5,519 bases of DNA from Polaromonas sp. UBA5171 (GTDB lineage Bacteria; Pseudomonadota; Gammaproteobacteria; Burkholderiales; Burkholderiaceae_C), in assembly GCA_002413395.1 (NCBI GenBank), contig DHWX01000106.1, positions 1 to 5,519 of the forward strand, in the 5' to 3' direction. Position 1 is the stretch's first letter; every line of letters starts with the position of its first letter. The notes beneath the pieces were generated by a model. It was not told where the DNA came from. It was given only the letters and a program-made list of their open reading frames with translations, and did no database searches. Below, piece after piece: positions 1 to 5,519 of the stretch. The position numbers were made by a program, and so were the translations under genes.

Positions 1-1
1 C

Positions 2-148
2 GCCCCGAAGGAGGCGAAGAAGCTCAAGAATCGGCCTCGATCCGAGAACACAATCGCGGGATTCGGCGCAGCGCAAACAAAAAATATGCGCTACGTCATC
101 GAGCGGATCAAAGTTGATTTGATCCGCGCTTCCCTAGGGAGTTCATGA
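2..148 (+). CDS. possible 3' end of an unidentified gene
   Basis: One forward frame is open from the left edge to a TGA at 146-148 and would give a 48-residue C-terminal tail. It is rich in Lys and Arg at first (APKEAKKLKNRPRSEN) and then has a helix-like stretch (MRYVIERIKVDLIRASLG). The other two forward frames close earlier, at about 112-117. The charged, amphipathic composition is compatible with a real protein end, but 48 open codons at a window edge can arise by chance, and I do not recognise the family. No convincing leftward gene starts in this region, so the LysR gene downstream has no visible divergent partner. It could also be plain intergenic DNA. Confidence 0.3.
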   Translation, partial: APKEAKKLKNRPRSENTIAGFGAAQTKNMRYVIERIKVDLIRASLGSS

Positions 149-177
149 TGGATGCTCGTGGTGTTGAATAAGGGTAA

Positions 178-207
178 ATTATCAATTTCATTTCTCAGCG
201 TGATAAT
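178..207. promoter_or_regulatory. 7-bp dyad upstream of the LysR gene, candidate operator
   Basis: ATTATCA at 178-184 and TGATAAT at 201-207 are perfect reverse complements separated by 16 bases, in a locally AT-rich patch ending about 30 bases before the LysR ATG. LysR-type regulators commonly bind interrupted dyads close to their own start and repress themselves, so this is a reasonable autoregulatory site. The right arm also resembles a -10 hexamer (GATAAT), although no -35 box stands at the usual distance. Binding by this regulator is inference; a 7-bp dyad alone is weak evidence. Confidence 0.35.
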
Positions 208-236
208 CCACCAGAACAGAATAGAACTTGTGCACG

Positions 237-1158
237 ATGAGCATCAATAACCAGCTAGATAGCCTGCCCGATATGGCTGTGTTTGCCCGCGTGGTGGACG
301 CCGGCAGCTTCTCGGCCGCCGCCCGCCAGCTTGGCGTCACCCCCCTCTGCGGTCAGTCGCCAAGTGGCGCGCCTGGAAAGCGTGTTGCGGGTGCGCCTGT
401 TGGAACGCACCACCCGAAAACTGCGTTTGACGGAAGCCGGCACCGCGGCCTACAGCCGTTGTCAGGCTATGGTGGCCGCTGCGCGCGAGGTATTGGCGCT
501 GCGCGACACCAATACCGCCACCCCGCGCGGTCTGGTACGCGTCAGCATGCCCAAGGCCTTCGGCCGCCAGGTGGTGCACCCGCTGATGCCGGCCTTCCTG
601 CGCCAATATCCCGAGGTGGATGTGCAACTCGTCATCACCGACCGCACAGTCGACTTGTTTGAGGAAGCCATTGACCTGGCCATCCGTATTACGGACGCCC
701 CACCACCGGGCTTGGCCGGGCGACCGCTGATGCGGATTCCGCACTTGGCCTGCGCCAGTCCGAGTTACCTGGCTCTACACGGCAAGCCCTTGCATCCGCG
801 CGACCTGGTCTCGCACAGCTGCCTTTATCTGGGCGAAGACGAGCGCGACCGCCACTGGCGTTTTCGCCGTGGTGGTGACGAGGTCACGGTAAAAGTGAGC
901 GGGCGCTACGTGGCCAACCACAGCGAAGTGCGGCTGGAGGGTGCTTTGCAATCTCTGGGTATTGCCAGCCTGCCCGAATTCACCGCCCGTTCAAGCCTGG
1001 CCGCAGGGGAACTGGTGACGGTGATGGAAGACTGGGAGCACGTTACCAACTACGCCGGTATGGCCTGGCTGCTGTACCCGCCGAATCGCTTTCTGGCGGC
1101 CAAATTGCGCGTGTGGATTGACCACTTGGTATCGGGCTTGACGAGTCGACAGGAATGA
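237..1158 (+). pseudogene. LysR-family transcriptional regulator, frameshifted
   Basis: This encodes a LysR-type DNA-binding regulator, normally a cytoplasmic tetramer whose C-terminal domain senses a small-molecule effector. The ATG at 237 starts MSINNQLDSLPDMAVFARVV and the winged helix-turn-helix (about residues 8-66), but the frame breaks at a run of six C (340-345). Removing one C joins it to the +1 frame, which continues as TPSAVSRQVARLE through the recognition helix and on to the TGA at 1156-1158. The repaired protein has 306 residues, the usual family length, with a linker helix near 65-90 and an effector-binding domain from about 92 to the end. Uncorrected, translation from 237 runs into an unrelated frame and stops near 662. 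The cause may be a true mutation, slippage in the C run, or a sequencing error. The ribosome-binding site is weak. The regulated genes cannot be named. Confidence 0.9.
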
Positions 1159-1461
1159 AACGCGCGCTATTCGCTACGTATCGCAAAGGCGCGTCAATAT
1201 GCAGGCGGGCCGTTCCATCGCCGAATCGTTTTGTGCGACGAGGACGTGGGCTTGTTGCCGGAGCATACTGGCGGGAGTAGTCACCGTAGAACGTGCCGTC
1301 TGTCGTCCTTATGTCAGACCCTCAGGCTTGAGGTCGGGTTTGTGACAGGGGGGCGAGCCGCTAATGCCTTCAGATGGCATGGGCCAGGCCAGGATCAGAT
1401 CGCCACCACCGCCGAAAACTCGCATGGGTTCATGGCAAACTGAGCCGAGGACGATTTACAA
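1159..1461. other. gene-free interval between the LysR gene and the zeta operon
   Basis: I see no convincing gene here. A 70-codon forward frame (1231-1443) starts with TTG, has no ribosome-binding site and an unremarkable composition, so I do not call it. The interval has small dyads: ACGCGC/GCGCGT (1160-1165 and 1189-1194), CCTCA/TGAGG (1320-1324 and 1329-1333) and ATGCC/GGCAT (1364-1368 and 1376-1380). None is followed by a T run, so no intrinsic terminator for the LysR gene is visible. The promoter of the downstream operon should lie here, but I cannot point to convincing -35 and -10 boxes. Confidence 0.6.
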
Positions 1462-1767
1462 ATGATCTTGACTATCGACATCAATAAGGAACTGCCTGGA
1501 ATTTACGTTGCCAGGGCGGAGCAGGGTGGTGTGCTGGTGACCGAGCCGCAGTCATATGACTGCATTGAAGTCGCTATCAGGGAGCAGGCGCTGAACATCC
1601 CGCCGGGATTTGCGCACTTCGTGGAGTTCACCTACGGAGGCATGTCGACTGGGACGTTGGCTGTGGAAGAAGTACCAGCTATGGCGAAGGATTTAGCTGA
1701 CAGGCTGGTTGCCCTAAATGCTGAAATGCACCGGATCGCTGAGTTGCGAAGGCCTGTTGGAGGCTGA
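1462..1767 (+). CDS. putative antitoxin-position protein upstream of zeta toxin
   Basis: This 101-residue protein is of unknown family. Its ATG is preceded by CGAGGA at 1446-1451, a sound ribosome-binding site at 10 bases. The N-terminal two thirds look like short alternating strands and a helix (ILTIDINKELPGIYVARAEQ, then GGVLVTEP and CIEVAIREQALNIPP, with an aromatic FAHFVEFTYGG segment near 53-63). The last 30 residues form a likely amphipathic helix (VPAMAKDLADRLVALNAEMHRIAELRR). There is no signal peptide, membrane segment or helix-turn-helix. It ends 3 bases before the toxin start, and its last codons contain the toxin's ribosome-binding site, so the two genes are probably translationally coupled. 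By position it is the likely neutralising partner of the kinase. It does not resemble the epsilon antitoxin or PezA as I know them, so the antitoxin role is inference from context only. Confidence 0.8.
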   Translation: MILTIDINKELPGIYVARAEQGGVLVTEPQSYDCIEVAIREQALNIPPGFAHFVEFTYGGMSTGTLAVEEVPAMAKDLADRLVALNAEMHRIAELRRPVGG

Positions 1768-1770
1768 GCA

Positions 1771-2484
1771 GTGACCGATATCGAAGATCAAATTGCAGAG
1801 CGCGCTCTCGCATTCGCGAAGGCGAACGGCAAAGCCATTGCCCGTCGTTTGGCTGATCCAGACAGGTTCCCTGGCGAGGGCAGCCCCGTATCGGTGTTCA
1901 TGGCGGGCTCGCCCGGGGCCGGGAAAACTGAAGCATCCATTGAACTTTTGAGCAAGTACGAGACCGAAACCGAGAGAATTTTACGGATAGACCCTGACGA
2001 ATTGCGGGATGAGTTTCCGGAATATGATGGCTCGAATGCATGGCTTTTTCAGCGGGCAGTGTCGGTTTTGGTGGAAAAGATTCATGATTTGGCTTTGAGC
2101 CAAAAACAGAGTTTCCTGCTGGACGGGACGTTGTCGAGCTATGTGGTCGCGGAAAAGAACATTGAACGTTCTTTGAAGAAAAATCGTGTGGTTCAGATCT
2201 TGTATGTGTACCAAGAGCCACAATCTGCTTGGAAATTCGTACGAGTTCGTGAAAGCCAAGAGGGCAGGCGGATCGAGCCCCAAACCTTCGTAAATCAGTA
2301 TTTTGCTGCCCGTCAGGTGGTTGAGATGCTGAAGGTAAAGTTCAAACAAGACGTTAAAATTGATTTACTCTTGAAAAACATAGATGGAACTCACCGGCAA
2401 TACCATGCTAATGTTGACCAAATCGAGAGCTTTGTGCCGGAAAAATACACTCGCAGCCAAGTTATGGAGATAGTCCTTCAGTAA
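1771..2484 (+). CDS. zeta-toxin family P-loop kinase
   Basis: This 237-residue protein belongs to the zeta/PezT toxin family. Characterised members phosphorylate UDP-N-acetylglucosamine (and related UDP-amino sugars) at the 3'-hydroxyl and so poison cell-wall precursor synthesis in the cytoplasm. Visible signatures are a Walker A motif GSPGAGKT at 46-53 with Lys52, and IDPDELR at 73-79, matching the segment that carries the catalytic-base aspartate. FLLDGTLSS at 115-123 matches the second substrate-binding strand, and Arg158, Arg160 and the GRRIEP segment at 165-170 match the arginine-bearing lid. The start is GTG at 1771 with GGAGG at 1759-1763 inside the preceding gene, 3 bases after its stop. 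Length is slightly below that of the longer zeta proteins but covers the whole kinase core. The lid reads EGRRIEPQTF rather than the common GGH-x-VP type, so the substrate may differ. Codon use is AT-richer than the flanking genes, which suggests transfer. Confidence 0.88.
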   Translation: MTDIEDQIAERALAFAKANGKAIARRLADPDRFPGEGSPVSVFMAGSPGAGKTEASIELLSKYETETERILRIDPDELRDEFPEYDGSNAWLFQRAVSVLVEKIHDLALSQKQSFLLDGTLSSYVVAEKNIERSLKKNRVVQILYVYQEPQSAWKFVRVRESQEGRRIEPQTFVNQYFAARQVVEMLKVKFKQDVKIDLLLKNIDGTHRQYHANVDQIESFVPEKYTRSQVMEIVLQ

Positions 2485-2495
2485 GGACACAAGCC

Positions 2496-2696
2496 ATGTT
2501 CAGTTTTTTAGATTGCAAACCCAAAGTTCGCGAAACTTCGTTCTCGAAGTTCATTCGAGAAGCCTCCTCAGGGGAGAAGAAGCGTGTTTACAAGGATGTC
2601 CTGAAGAAGGCCACTGACCGGCAGATCCGCGTCATCGAGGAAGCGTCTCGGGAGCATGGCGCTCTGGCGAACTCGCCTAAAGAGCAAAATTTCTGA
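2496..2696 (+). CDS. small basic protein, third gene of the zeta operon
   Basis: This 66-residue protein has no family I can name. ATG at 2496 follows AAGGA (2483-2487) by 8 bases, and the gene begins 11 bases after the toxin stop, so it is almost certainly cotranscribed. The protein is Lys/Arg/Glu-rich and should be largely helical, with a central stretch FSKFIREASSGEKKRVYKDV followed by LKKATDRQIRVIEEA (about residues 17-51). It has no signal peptide, membrane segment or recognisable zinc or DNA-binding motif. The operon terminator follows 26 bases after the stop. It could be a third toxin-antitoxin component, a regulator of the operon, or a passenger gene; the sequence does not decide. Confidence 0.75.
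   Translation: MFSFLDCKPKVRETSFSKFIREASSGEKKRVYKDVLKKATDRQIRVIEEASREHGALANSPKEQNF
2527..2561 (+). repeat. overlapping, mutually exclusive hairpins in the third gene
   Basis: Three perfect dyads are packed into 35 bases of coding sequence: the palindrome TTCGCGAA (2527-2534), AACTTCG/CGAAGTT with a 4-base loop (2534-2540 and 2545-2551), and TTCTCGA/TCGAGAA with a 7-base loop (2541-2547 and 2555-2561). The second and third share bases 2545-2547 and 2541-2547 and cannot both form. They lie some 30-65 bases into the 66-residue gene. They could be an RNA switch, a processing site or a DNA operator, or a chance product of Glu, Ser and Phe codons. Confidence 0.5.
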
Positions 2697-2722
2697 CGTT
2701 TAAGGGCGAGCAAGTGGTAATC

Positions 2723-2745
2723 AGCCCGCCAAGAGCGGGCTTTTT
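2723..2745 (+). terminator. intrinsic terminator of the zeta operon
   Basis: AGCCCGC (2723-2729) and GCGGGCT (2735-2741) form a perfect 7-bp GC-rich stem around the loop CAAGA, and the stem runs straight into five T residues (2741-2745). This is a textbook rho-independent terminator, 26 bases after the stop of the 66-residue gene, and it marks the end of the three-gene transcript. Read from the other strand it lacks a T run after the stem, so it should act mainly on rightward transcription. Confidence 0.92.
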
Positions 2746-3132
2746 AACGCCCATCAATGCCACCGTATCTATTACAGCCAGGGGCTGGCACAAACATGAC
2801 AAGCGCCCTGAGGTAATCCTGAACGAGGATTCACATCAAGCTCGGATGCCTTTCCACCATGTCCGATCATCGGCTGCGTGGGGGTTGGCACGTACTAGTT
2901 TGGCTCTGGGCGGCCACGCCCGCGCAAAACCCCCCGCTCGTTTACCTTCCACAACGCCATAGGCCTAAGATTACTCTCAGCATCTAAGGGGCGTTCCAGT
3001 TCCGACCTGAACCGGGCGGCCCATGCGGGTTCTGTCAGTGATGCTTATGCAGCGCAATGTAAAGATGTACATTCCGCTGCGAAGCAGCCTGACACCCATG
3101 CAGCGTCGAACGTCCGGGTAGGGCCGTAACCC
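2746..3132. other. gene-free interval between convergent operon and helicase
   Basis: I find no gene here. A forward frame (2714-2962) runs through the terminator and has no ribosome-binding site. A leftward frame is open from about 3044 to a TAG at 2895-2897 but has no early start codon; it could be a decayed fragment. A short dyad GGGCG/CGCCC with a 4-base loop lies at 2908-2921. The right end (3049-3132) holds a cluster of inverted repeats described separately. No T-rich hairpin typical of an intrinsic terminator for the leftward helicase gene is visible. Confidence 0.6.
3049..3088. repeat. 13-bp imperfect inverted repeat with an alternative hairpin
   Basis: GCAGCGCAATGTA (3049-3061) and TACATTCCGCTGC (3068-3080) are complementary at 12 of 13 positions around a 6-base spacer. 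The right arm's GCTGC (3076-3080) can instead pair with GCAGC (3084-3088) across a GAA loop. On the + strand this centres on GCGAAGC, a sequence known to form an exceptionally stable DNA mini-hairpin. It lies 45-85 bases beyond the helicase stop codon. Possible roles are an RNA 3'-end structure for the helicase transcript, the remains of a mobile-element end, or a protein-binding site. Confidence 0.7.
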
Positions 3133-3141
3133 TCAGGCTGC
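3084..3141. repeat. 9-bp inverted repeat overlapping the helicase stop codon
   Basis: GCAGCCTGA (3084-3092) is the exact reverse complement of TCAGGCTGC (3133-3141), the latter containing the helicase stop and its last two codons. The 40-base loop has a further GGGT/ACCC pairing (3116-3119 and 3129-3132). This arm shares bases with the neighbouring 3049-3088 repeat, so the leftward transcript could adopt alternative folds just after the stop codon. Confidence 0.5.
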
Positions 3142-5385
3142 GGCCACCTGCCGCACCACCGGAAACGGCGGCAACCCCGCCAGAATCGCCTGCCCATAAC
3201 GCATCGTTGCCAGGCGGGTATCGCACACCGTGATCACCGCCCGGTCAGTCACTGTCCGCACCCCGCGCCCGGCCCACTGTGCCAGCTTCATGCCGGCTCT
3301 AGGCACGGACAGCTCGGTGAAGGGGTCTCGCCCTTGCGCGCTCAGCCATTCGGCCAGCGCTTCGTCCACCGGCGAGTTCGGCGGCATGAAGGGCAGTTTG
3401 TCGATGACCACATGCTCGCACAGTTGGCCCGGCAGGTCGATGCCTTCGCCAAAGGATTGCAGGCCAAAGATGATGCTGCGCTCGCCGGCGATGATGCGCC
3501 GGCTGTGCTCTTTGAGTAGTTCGGTGCGTGAGCGCACGCCCTGCACCTGCACCTGGCTCAGCAAGTCCCTGGGCAGGGCCGCGTGGCAAGCCTGCATCTG
3601 GCGCCTGGACGTGAACAGCACCAGTTGCCCACGGTGGTGCTCACGCAGCAGTTCGGGCAGTTTTTCGCACAGCTCATCGGAAAAGCCCGGGCTTTTTGGC
3701 GAGTGCTTCATGGGGGCGATGCGCAGTTCGCCCTGGGTGGCGTAGTCGAAGGGCGAGGCGACGACCAGGGCGCGGCGTTCGGGGAAGCGGTTCATTCCGC
3801 TCAAACGGTCAAAGAAGTCAAAGCTGCCGCAGGCCGTCAGCGTGGCCGATGTGCAGACGGCGGCGCTGACGTTGTTCCACAGGTTTCTGGAGAGGACCTG
3901 GGCTGCGGTCATGGGGCTGGCGCACAGCCATGCATCGATCGTGGCACCCCCCGCGTCCTCGACCGATTCCAGCCACTTGGCCCACGGTACCTTGTCGTGG
4001 GTGGCCCAGGCGCTGAACAGTTTTTCCAGGGTGTCCAGTCGCGAGAGATAAACACCCAGCTCGACCCCGGCACGGCTTTGCTCCTCGCGCTCGGCCGGGG
4101 ATTGGGATTCGTCGGGCTCCGTCAACGCAGCCGCAATGCTGGAGAGCACCGAGGTGATGGCGCGGATGAGGCCGGCGAGTTGCTCGCACTCGGGAATCAG
4201 GGCTTCGGGGATCTGGCCCTGGGTGAAGCGGTGGACGGCCTTGTCGGCACTGACGAGTTGCGCCTCGGTCCAGTAGTTCTCAAAAATCGCCAGCTTGTCG
4301 GTGCATCCGGTGATAAGTTGGGCAAAGGCCACCGGGTCCGGGCGGGTGGAGGCCGGCAGCACGCGGCCATGGCGTAGGGCCACGGTGCGCAGGCTGGTGA
4401 GCAGCTTGACGCTGGTGCCCAGGCGCGCGCGGTAGGAGTACTGGTCGGCCGCAATGCCGGGCAGGTGGTGCGCCTCGTCAAACACGAACAGGGTGTTGCC
4501 CGGATCGATCAGGCTGCTGTCGGTTTGCAGCGTAGCCAGGACCAGGGCATGGTTGGCCACCTGCAAGGTGGCGCTGGCGGCTTGGCGGCGGGCCTTGAAG
4601 AAGGCGCAGCTTCTGAAATGTTCACATTGCCCGCCATTGCAGGCATGGGCATTGGCCTGCACATGGCGCCAGTCTTCGGGCTCGGGCGGCTGGGCCAGGC
4701 TGTCGATGTCGCCGTCCCAGGCACCGGAATGCAGCTTTTTGGCGCTGCTCTTGAACCAGCGCATGGCCTCGGCGCGGTCACGCGGGACGGTCCTGGACTG
4801 CCAGCGGGCGTCGGCAAAGGCTTCCTGGAATTCACCCGTCAGCAGGCTATCCTGCACCACGTCGTTGATCACGCCTTCCAGGCGGCTTTCGCAGACATAA
4901 CGGGCACGGCCCTTGAGGATGTCGTAACGCAACTCCGGGATGATCTCGGCCAGACGCGGCAGGTCTTTCTGGAACAGCTGTTCCTGCAAAGCCACCGTAG
5001 CGGTGGAAACGATGACGGTCTTTTTGAGTACCTCGGACGCCACGATCGCTGCGAGGCAGTAGGCCACGGTCTTGCCGGTGCCGGTGCCCGCTTCGAGCTG
5101 CGCCAGGTTGCCGCCTGGGCGGTCCTCGTCGTCGGGGGCCTTGGCCGAGAAGAAGGTCAACAGGCACGCCTGCATCATCTCGTACTGACCGGGACGCGCG
5201 ATGAAGCCGGGCCAGGTGGCGGCGACCTCGCCGTACAGAAGTTCCAGGCGGATGCGGGCCGTCTCCAGCAGATCGGGATCGATACCTTGCTCCGACGCAT
5301 ACGCTGGCACGACTGCAGGGGGCTCGGCAGGGGGAATCGCCTGGGGCACGTGTTGAAGCGCGGGCAGGGTTGTGGACAAACTCAT
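3133..5385 (-). CDS. dinG: DinG/XPD-type ATP-dependent iron-sulfur DNA helicase
   Basis: This 750-residue superfamily 2 helicase of the DinG/XPD type unwinds DNA 5' to 3' and in E. coli helps remove R-loops and repair damage. Motifs, numbered from the ATG at 5385, are RPGQ at 64-67, Walker A AGTGTGKT at 99-106, STATVALQEQL (Ia) at 127-137, DEAH at 303-306, CTSATLT at 511-517, SFGEGIDLPG (V) at 644-653 and QWAGRGVR (VI) at 703-710. Four cysteines, Cys165, Cys249, Cys254 and Cys260, fit the 4Fe-4S cluster between motifs Ia and II. Length is slightly above E. coli DinG (about 716), partly from a Pro/Ala-rich N-terminus (about residues 8-28). The frame stays open to a TTG at 5460, but that has no ribosome-binding site; the ATG is preferred although its own site is also weak. 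I saw no LexA box in the 134 bases upstream. The gene is complete, GC-rich and convergent with the zeta operon. Confidence 0.93.
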   Translation of the reverse strand: MSLSTTLPALQHVPQAIPPAEPPAVVPAYASEQGIDPDLLETARIRLELLYGEVAATWPGFIARPGQYEMMQACLLTFFSAKAPDDEDRPGGNLAQLEAGTGTGKTVAYCLAAIVASEVLKKTVIVSTATVALQEQLFQKDLPRLAEIIPELRYDILKGRARYVCESRLEGVINDVVQDSLLTGEFQEAFADARWQSRTVPRDRAEAMRWFKSSAKKLHSGAWDGDIDSLAQPPEPEDWRHVQANAHACNGGQCEHFRSCAFFKARRQAASATLQVANHALVLATLQTDSSLIDPGNTLFVFDEAHHLPGIAADQYSYRARLGTSVKLLTSLRTVALRHGRVLPASTRPDPVAFAQLITGCTDKLAIFENYWTEAQLVSADKAVHRFTQGQIPEALIPECEQLAGLIRAITSVLSSIAAALTEPDESQSPAEREEQSRAGVELGVYLSRLDTLEKLFSAWATHDKVPWAKWLESVEDAGGATIDAWLCASPMTAAQVLSRNLWNNVSAAVCTSATLTACGSFDFFDRLSGMNRFPERRALVVASPFDYATQGELRIAPMKHSPKSPGFSDELCEKLPELLREHHRGQLVLFTSRRQMQACHAALPRDLLSQVQVQGVRSRTELLKEHSRRIIAGERSIIFGLQSFGEGIDLPGQLCEHVVIDKLPFMPPNSPVDEALAEWLSAQGRDPFTELSVPRAGMKLAQWAGRGVRTVTDRAVITVCDTRLATMRYGQAILAGLPPFPVVRQVAAA

Positions 5386-5519
5386 CTGGCTGATTATTGA
5401 TGATGAGGCAATGACCAGGCGACACGCATCGGATGGCTTTGGGCAGTTTGTTCCTGCCAATGGTGTAGTCGCAACGATTACTATGCATAAGTGCCATTAT
5501 TCCAATTTGCATTAAAAGC

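Noticed and set aside
1231..1443. 70-codon forward frame before the zeta operon
   Set aside because: TTG start, no ribosome-binding site, no recognisable protein features, and it lies where the operon promoter should be.
2714..2962. 82-codon forward frame after the third gene
   Set aside because: It runs through the intrinsic terminator hairpin, starts with GTG without a ribosome-binding site, and has low-complexity, non-protein-like composition.
2970..3045. Integron attC-like site suggested by CTTAGATGC on the - strand
   Set aside because: The invariant GTT/AAC core bases are missing and no matching partner core lies at the expected distance.
3583..4377. 264-codon forward frame opposite the helicase
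   Set aside because: This is an antisense shadow of the GC-rich helicase gene, whose own frame carries all the helicase motifs.
4465..5400. 311-codon forward frame opposite the helicase N-terminus
   Set aside because: It is long only because the complementary strand of GC-rich coding sequence has few stops; it shows no domain and conflicts with the P-loop and iron-sulfur region on the other strand.
5386..5460. Upstream extension of the helicase to a TTG start
   Set aside because: It adds 25 residues with no helicase similarity, has no ribosome-binding site, and uses a rare start codon; the ATG at 5385 is more plausible.
5386..5519. LexA (SOS) box before the dinG-like gene
   Set aside because: No CTG-N10-CAG palindrome of the SOS type is visible; only weak promoter-like hexamers such as AATAAT on the - strand (5496-5501).
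1..5519. CRISPR arrays, tRNA or rRNA genes, intact insertion sequences
   Set aside because: No regularly spaced repeats, cloverleaf-forming segments or transposase-like frames were seen on either strand.

Overview
The window suggests a high-GC proteobacterium, probably a betaproteobacterium of the Burkholderiales or Comamonadaceae type. This is inferred from the GC-rich codon use of the outer genes and the style of the LysR regulator and DinG-like helicase; no taxonomic marker such as an rRNA gene is present.

Layout from left to right. Bases 2-148 may be the 3' end of a gene that enters from the left edge. A short AT-richer gap with a 7-bp dyad follows, then a LysR-family regulator (237-1158) that reads as a single protein only if one extra C in a run of six (340-345) is removed. 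As written it is a frameshifted pseudogene. After about 300 bases with no convincing gene comes a compact three-gene operon on the + strand (1462-2696): a 101-residue protein of unknown family placed as an antitoxin would be, a zeta-toxin-type P-loop kinase (237 residues), and a 66-residue basic protein. Each gene has its own ribosome-binding site, the gaps are 3 and 11 bases, and the operon ends in a clear intrinsic terminator (2723-2745). A gene-free stretch of about 390 bases follows, ending in a cluster of competing inverted repeats. The right part is a complete DinG/XPD-type iron-sulfur helicase gene on the - strand (stop at 3133, preferred ATG at 5385), convergent with the operon.

The most noteworthy element is the three-gene zeta module. 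The toxin has its P-loop and substrate-site residues, but the presumed antitoxin does not look like the short all-helical epsilon antitoxin or the helix-turn-helix protein PezA, and there is a third, tightly linked small gene. Parts of the module are clearly lower in GC than the regulator and the helicase (for example 20 of 60 bases at 2341-2400, against 42 of 60 at 541-600 and 40 of 60 at 4681-4740). This fits a horizontally acquired cassette between host genes. The LysR gene and the helicase show no obvious functional link to it.
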